Shown here: positions 59,714-64,000 of the stretch, piece by piece
Position numbering within the stretch: position 1 is the first letter of the stretch
Layout: each line of letters starts with the position of its first letter
Assembly (NCBI GenBank): GCA_003116995.1
Contig: BDSL01000043.1
Location: 248,001-312,000 of the forward strand
DNA: 64,000 bases
DNA from: Yamagishiella unicocca
Taxonomy: Eukaryota; Chlorophyta; Chlorophyceae; Chlamydomonadales; Volvocaceae
Reading direction: 5' to 3'
Notes under the pieces: generated by a model
What the model saw: the letters and a program-made list of their open reading frames with translations, nothing else
Database searches by the model: none
Told to the model about the DNA's origin: nothing
Program-made: the position numbers and the translations under genes

Positions 59714-60543
59714 GTGTATACCAAAAGCTGGAAAGTCACATTACAACAAATCCATTTGGTGCCGGCGGCAGGCGCGCCGACGATGCGGACGCAGCGGCCT
59801 GCCTGCACTCCGCGCAGCGACGCTTCCCAGCAGTTGTCCGCAGGCATGCTGCACCGCGCTCCCAGCTTGCGATCGCCACCGCCGCTACACAGCTTCTCGC
59901 GGTCGCCGCCGCCCTCGCACAGCCGACCAGCCGGCCCCACCTCGCCAGCAGTGCGGTCCCCGCGCCGCCTCACCCTCACCGCCACCTGCATTCCGCCCCC
60001 CTCCTCCCATCTCCCACTCTCTGAAAGCCCCACCAGCTGCCTCGCCACCGGCGTCGCTCCAAGCCCCCCCTCACCGCCAGGCGCCGACAGCCAGGCTCCG
60101 AAACCACAGGACTCGCCTCCGTCGCCCCACCACCCCAACCCCGCTGCCCCAGCCTTACTCCACCTTGCCGCCAGCAGCGACCACTCCAGGGGGGTCGTGT
60201 CCCAGGTCGCTGATGGCCCCACCGCCGGGCCCAGCTCATCCGCCGCCGCCGCCGCTGCACTCGGCGCCCCCCGCAGCCCCGACTCCGCCATCACCAGCTC
60301 CCCCGAGCTCGCACCCCCCAGCCGGCGCACCATCCTCACGTCGTACACCGACATCGGCGGCGGGTGCAGCAGGCGGCTGGCGGCCCTCTCTCTCACCGCC
60401 GCCGCCGCCGCCGCGTCCCTGGCAACGGCAACCCCGGCGGCGGCGGGCTCTTGGTCAGGCAGTAGTGCGGCTGACGCCGCCGCCGCCGCCGCCGCCGCCA
60501 GCAGTCGTTTCTCCGCACAGGCCACGTCCCCTATGGCCGGGTC

Positions 60544-60604
<61 letters not shown>

Positions 60605-63600
60605 GTCGGAGGAGGTGCAGCGGGGCCAAGACGGGAGCGGCGGGCGTGGGGGCTCGTGCCGCTGGTGCCGATAGCTCCGGGGCTGCGGGTCAGCAAGGTG
60701 AGTTGGGTGGGTTACGATCGTAACACCGGCGGGGTGGGTTTTGAGGAAGACCCGTGGATGCCAGGAAAAACCGTTACAATCGGCGGGGTGGGTGGGTGGC
60801 GTACAGACCCTGTTACACCACATGGGCAGTGCAGCGATGTGTTAGGATGGGGGCTGGGGGAAAGGGGAGGGGGAGGGAGGGGGGGAGTTGCGTCAGCCTG
60901 CTGGCGGGAGGGGAACCCAGACGAATCAGGAGCTGCTGCGGCGGTCGGGAAGCCGCGGCGTGGCCGTGCCCCTGACCTACCTCGCCTACGTTAGGCCTCC
61001 GTTGCTGTTGAAGGTTTTGCGCTTCGTCCTCGTCCTCGTCTTGGGAGATTCCGTGGGGTCTCCCGCCGCCTAATGGCGTTGGCTGCTTGGCTCGGTCCCT
61101 CGTTGCATCGGTCCCGCCTATGATGGCGGCGCCGTCTCCCGGGCCCCGACACCGACACCGTGTGGCTCGCTTCACCCCTGTGTGCGCCTCCCACCTGCCA
61201 CCGGACTGTTGCTGCTGCTGCTGCTGCTGCTGCCCCCCGTACCGCTGCTGCCCCCCGCTGCAGGTCATTCGCGGCTGCTGGCAGCTCAGCGGGCGCCACC
61301 GGGGGGACACGGCGACGGGTGCGTGTGAAGGGGGGGGGGCGGTGGCGGTTGTCAGCTTGGCCGTGGTGGTTGTCAGCTTGGCCGTGGCGGTTGGCAGCTT
61401 GGCCGCGCCGGTTGGCAGCTTGGCCGTGGTGGTTGGCAGCTTGGCCGTGGCGGTTGGCAGCTTGGCGGTGGCGGTTGGCAGCTTGGCGGTGGCGGTTGGC
61501 AGCTTGGCCGTGGCGGTTGGCAGCTTGGCCGTGGCGGTTGGCAGCTTGGCCGTGGCGGTTGGCAGCTTGGCTGTGGCGGTTGGCAGCTTGGCTGTGGCGG
61601 TTGGCAGCCTGGCCGTGGCGGTTGGCAGCACAGAGGGGAGGCGTACAAAAGGAACAGTTCGGCCATGCCGAGTCATGGGGATGCGGGGGTTGAGCGGAAA
61701 AGCGCTCCCGCCAGCCTTACTCCACCTTGCCCCCAGCATCTCCACTCCCATCAGGCAGTACGACCCTGCCCCGGGGAGAGGGCAGGTGCTGGGCTACATC
61801 GCGGGGCAGGACCCCGATCTGTACGACCGACTAACCGCCGGCTGCCCGGCTCCCAACTCCCAACCGCCGCACGCAGATCGTACCGCCGGCGGCGACGCGG
61901 TGTCCGACATGGCGGCGTTCCACCGGGCAGGTGTCACTACGATGGACACGGCAGACAACTACGGCCCGTCGGAGTCGCTGGTGAGGAAGCCGGGCGCCGC
62001 ATGCTGTCATACGTTGCCCTATTATGCTGTCGTACGTTGCCGTACATCTGAGGGGGGAGGGGTAGATACGGGAGGTAGGTGCTGTGACAGGGAGTGGCCG
62101 TATCGGCGGGGCGCGTAAGAGGGGGGCTGTGGCGTCTGCGCCCCCAAGTCCCCGGGTTTGCTCCCGTGAATGTTTCCAATACTGCTACTGCCTGACCCCG
62201 CCCCTCCCCGCTACTGCCTGACCCAAACCCTCTGAAGCACCCCCCCCCACCTGGCCAGTACCGGTTCTTTTACTGTAACCCCCACCCCGCCCCACCCGTC
62301 CCGGCAGGTCGGGCAGTACCTCCGACTGCACCCGTGGAACTCCCCCACCACGAGAGTGGCCACCAAAGTGTCGTACTTGAGCGAGGAGGATATGGCGGGC
62401 GCCAGCCGTACGCTGGTCGAGCTGGTGGGTACAGTGTGTGCGTGTGCGTGTGCGTGTGCGTGTGCGTGTGCGTGTGCGTGTGCGTGTGCGTGTGCGTGTG
62501 CGTGTGCGTGTGCGTGTGCGTGTGCGTGTGCGTGTGCGTGTGCGTGTGCGTGTGCGTGTGCCGGTGTATCCGTTATTTGCGTGTGCGTGTGTGTGGGGGG
62601 GGGGGATGATGCGCCCATCGTGTATGGTGGTGGGTGGTGGTGGCGGGCGGTGGTGGTGGTGGTGGTGGGTGGTGGTGGCGGGCGGATCGCGGTAGCGATG
62701 AGGTTAGTTGGTGGTTTTATGGTGGTGCAGTGGGTGGGAAGTATATTATCTGCTCATGCGGTGTGTGAGAAATGTTCCTCTTGTGTTTCGGCTCCCTTGG
62801 CGAGTCCCTTGGCAGGAGCTCCGTCCCCCTCTCCTCGTGCGCCTTCCCCCAAACCCCACTCCTCCCTTCCCCCCCCAAAAACCCTACTTTCCTCTTCACC
62901 CCCGCCCCAAAACCCTGGCCCAAACCCTTCCCACCCGCCCCTCGAAAGGCCGTCCGCAGCTCCCTGGTAAGGCAGGGCCGCCAGCGACTCGACCTGGTGC
63001 AGCTGCAGTGGGCGGATCCCGTACGGCACCGCCGCTGGCTGGATGTGCTCAAGTGGCTGGCGGTGGGTGGGTGGGTGGGTGGGTGGATGGGTGGCTGCGC
63101 GGGGGGGTTCCGTAAAAGAACCGTTGACTCGACATGGGAAGTCACGCGGCCGGGGGTGGGGCCACCCGAGGCGGGCGTCCCAAAGCAGCCCTGCCTCCCG
63201 TCCGTGGAGTCTTGCCACTTTAGGACCCACCATCTCCCCCTCCGTCGTCACCCGAGCCTCCGCGCCACACGTGCGCGGTGCGTGCGATTCAGAACGCTTG
63301 CAGCGGACACGTCAGCAAGTCCACTGTCGTAGCAACGAGTGCTTGATACGCGGGAAAGGGAATCCGAAGGCCTGGCCTCGGGATGACACGGGGGATGCGA
63401 TGTATGGTCCGGGGGGAGGGGAAGGCGCGGGTTTCGGTGTGTTTTGTTGCCGTACGCAGGCAGCACAGCGGCCGGCGCCGCAGCTACTTCCCCCCCCGGG
63501 CGACCCCTCCGCTCCCTCCCCTTTGTGCCAGGGCTTACACCACACCACACGCCGCCAACCGCGTTCGGCTCTCCAAACAACTGACTAACGAACTAGCAGC

Positions 63601-64000
63601 AACCAACCGCAACCGACTGCAACCCACCCCGGCCGCAGGACCTGCGCGAGGAGGGGCTCATTGGTCACGTGGGGGTTTGTAACTTCGGAGTGGCTCAGCT
63701 CGCAAAGGTGAGGGTTCGAGGAAGACCCGTGGATGCCCGAAAAAACCGAAAATACCTGGGGGGGGGCGGGGGAGGCGGGGAGGGAACCCGTAGGGCGGCT
63801 GGGGGGTACAGAAAAGAACCGGTTACTCGATACGGGAAGTGTAGCTGGGGCATAGCCTTCTGGAACTTGGACGCGCACGCATGCTACTGGGAAAAGAGGG
63901 GAAAGACGGGGACGAGGGGGGAAGGCGAGGGATGAACGGGCGTGTGTATTGGGAGGTGGGGCGGCTGGGGAGGTGACTCCTGACCACCTGGTTCTGGTCC
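59714..64000 (+). CDS. Aldo/keto reductase family protein (3' part off window)
   Basis: Exons 59714-60697, 61264-61318, 61877-61980, 62308-62424, 62949-63062 and 63639-63707 join in phase; the last intron runs off the window. AKR marks are APGLRVSKVIRGCWQLSGRH, MDTADNYGPSE (Asp and Tyr of the catalytic tetrad), VATKVS (Lys), LDLVQLQWADP and EEGLIGHVGVCNFG. At the tetrad His position the codon is CAG, giving Gln (LQW rather than the usual xHW). The first exon adds a Ser/Pro/Ala-rich extension of about 310 residues with a run of 19 Gln just before the reductase. It may include an organelle-targeting peptide; a segment starting CSRRLAALSLTAAAAAASLA resembles a twin-arginine lumen signal but lies far from the N-terminus. 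The start is uncertain: ATGs at 59714, 59786 and 59846 are all in frame. The substrate is unknown. Confidence 0.8.
60545..60601 (+). repeat. CAG repeat encoding polyglutamine
   Basis: Nineteen uninterrupted CAG codons lie in exon 1 of the aldo/keto reductase gene, just before the catalytic domain. Confidence 0.95.
60735..60832 (+). repeat. Shared intron modules A and B in aldo/keto reductase intron 1 (sense)
   Basis: TTTTGAGGAAGACCCGTGG then ATGCCAGGAAAAACCGTTAC (module A) is followed by GGCGTACAGACCCTGTTAC then ACCACATGGGCAGTG (a module B variant). Both are in the direction of transcription and begin about 40 bp after the donor at 60698. Confidence 0.7.
61345..61630. repeat. 21 bp minisatellite in aldo/keto reductase intron 2
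   Basis: About 13 copies of GGCGGTTGGCAGCTTGGCCGT are present. Because 21 is a multiple of three, the array is open in the reading frame of the flanking exons and would encode repeats of VAVGSLA. Confidence 0.95.
62430..62565. repeat. GTGTGC microsatellite in aldo/keto reductase intron 4
   Basis: About 21 uninterrupted hexamers begin within 10 bp of the donor of exon 4. Confidence 0.95.
63708..63865 (+). repeat. Shared intron modules A and B at the donor of aldo/keto reductase exon 6 (sense)
   Basis: The donor itself starts module A: GTGAGGGTTCGAGGAAGACC then CGTGGATGCCCGAAAAAACC. Module B follows at about 63808: GGGGTACAGAAAAGAACCGG, TTACTCGATACGGGAAGTG, TAGCTGGGGCATAG. This intron shows the two modules in order and complete. 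Confidence 0.8.

Noticed and set aside
59560..60696. 378-codon minus-strand frame with a Cys run
   Set aside because: It is antisense to the aldo/keto reductase first exon; the Cys run is the complement of the CAG repeat.
61755..61876. Upstream extension of aldo/keto reductase exon 3 starting at an AG near 61755
   Set aside because: It is in frame, but the encoded residues do not fit the reductase, whereas starting at 61877 gives GDTATDRTAGGDAV, the spacing expected for this family.
62211..62618. His-Ala repeat frame (minus) and Val-Cys repeat frame (plus)
   Set aside because: These are translations of a GTGTGC microsatellite inside an intron.

Overview
The window looks like nuclear DNA of a chlamydomonadalean (volvocine-type) green alga. 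The evidence is GC-rich DNA, many short GT-AG introns per gene, dense minisatellites, Pro/Ser-rich linkers, and a gene mix that fits a photosynthetic, starch-metabolising, ciliated cell: cytosolic DPE2 glucanotransferase, a thylakoid-lumen FKBP, a PACRG-family ciliary protein and an SRCR-domain protein. Genus and species cannot be fixed from the sequence alone.

Region 1 (1-11019) is a head-to-head pair of nearly identical genes inside a large imperfect inverted repeat (arms about 1-3540 and 5610-9125, centre about 2 kb). Each gene encodes a secreted protein that joins an AA15-type lytic polysaccharide monooxygenase, a CBM14 chitin-binding domain and a GH18 chitinase through Pro/Ser linkers. 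The right copy is complete (8 exons, 908 aa). The left copy runs off the window edge. 11020-15327 is intergenic, with two copies of a dispersed repeat.

Region 2 (15328-21698, minus) is a five-exon gene that I could phase completely (1054 aa): signal peptide, SRCR domain, large glycosylatable ectodomain with an LRR-cap-like segment, then about seven membrane segments. It looks like a receptor. A tRNA-derived element lies in its second intron. 21699-22830 holds little beyond one possible exon.

Region 3 (22831-33791) is a tandem array of three copies of a roughly 3.64 kb unit, with a long hairpin at each internal junction and one dispersed repeat per unit. No convincing gene was seen in it. The array ends about 100 bp from the stop codon of the next gene.

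Region 4 (33891-64000) is ordinary euchromatic gene space: DPE2 (minus, 20 exons, 987 aa), a thylakoid-lumen FKBP (minus, 7 exons, 270 aa), a PACRG-family gene (plus, 6 exons, 478 aa) and the 5' part of an aldo/keto reductase gene (plus, 6 exons seen, runs off the right edge). Introns of all four genes share two short sequence modules that sit near splice sites, sense near donors or inverted near acceptors, as expected of introner-like mobile introns. One aldo/keto reductase intron is stop-free and a multiple of three, so it could be retained as coding sequence.

The genes are separate eukaryotic transcription units and do not form a pathway, apart from the duplicated chitin-degrading pair. 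All exon models come from reading frames, GT-AG signals, phase matching and family resemblance, without any alignment or transcript data.
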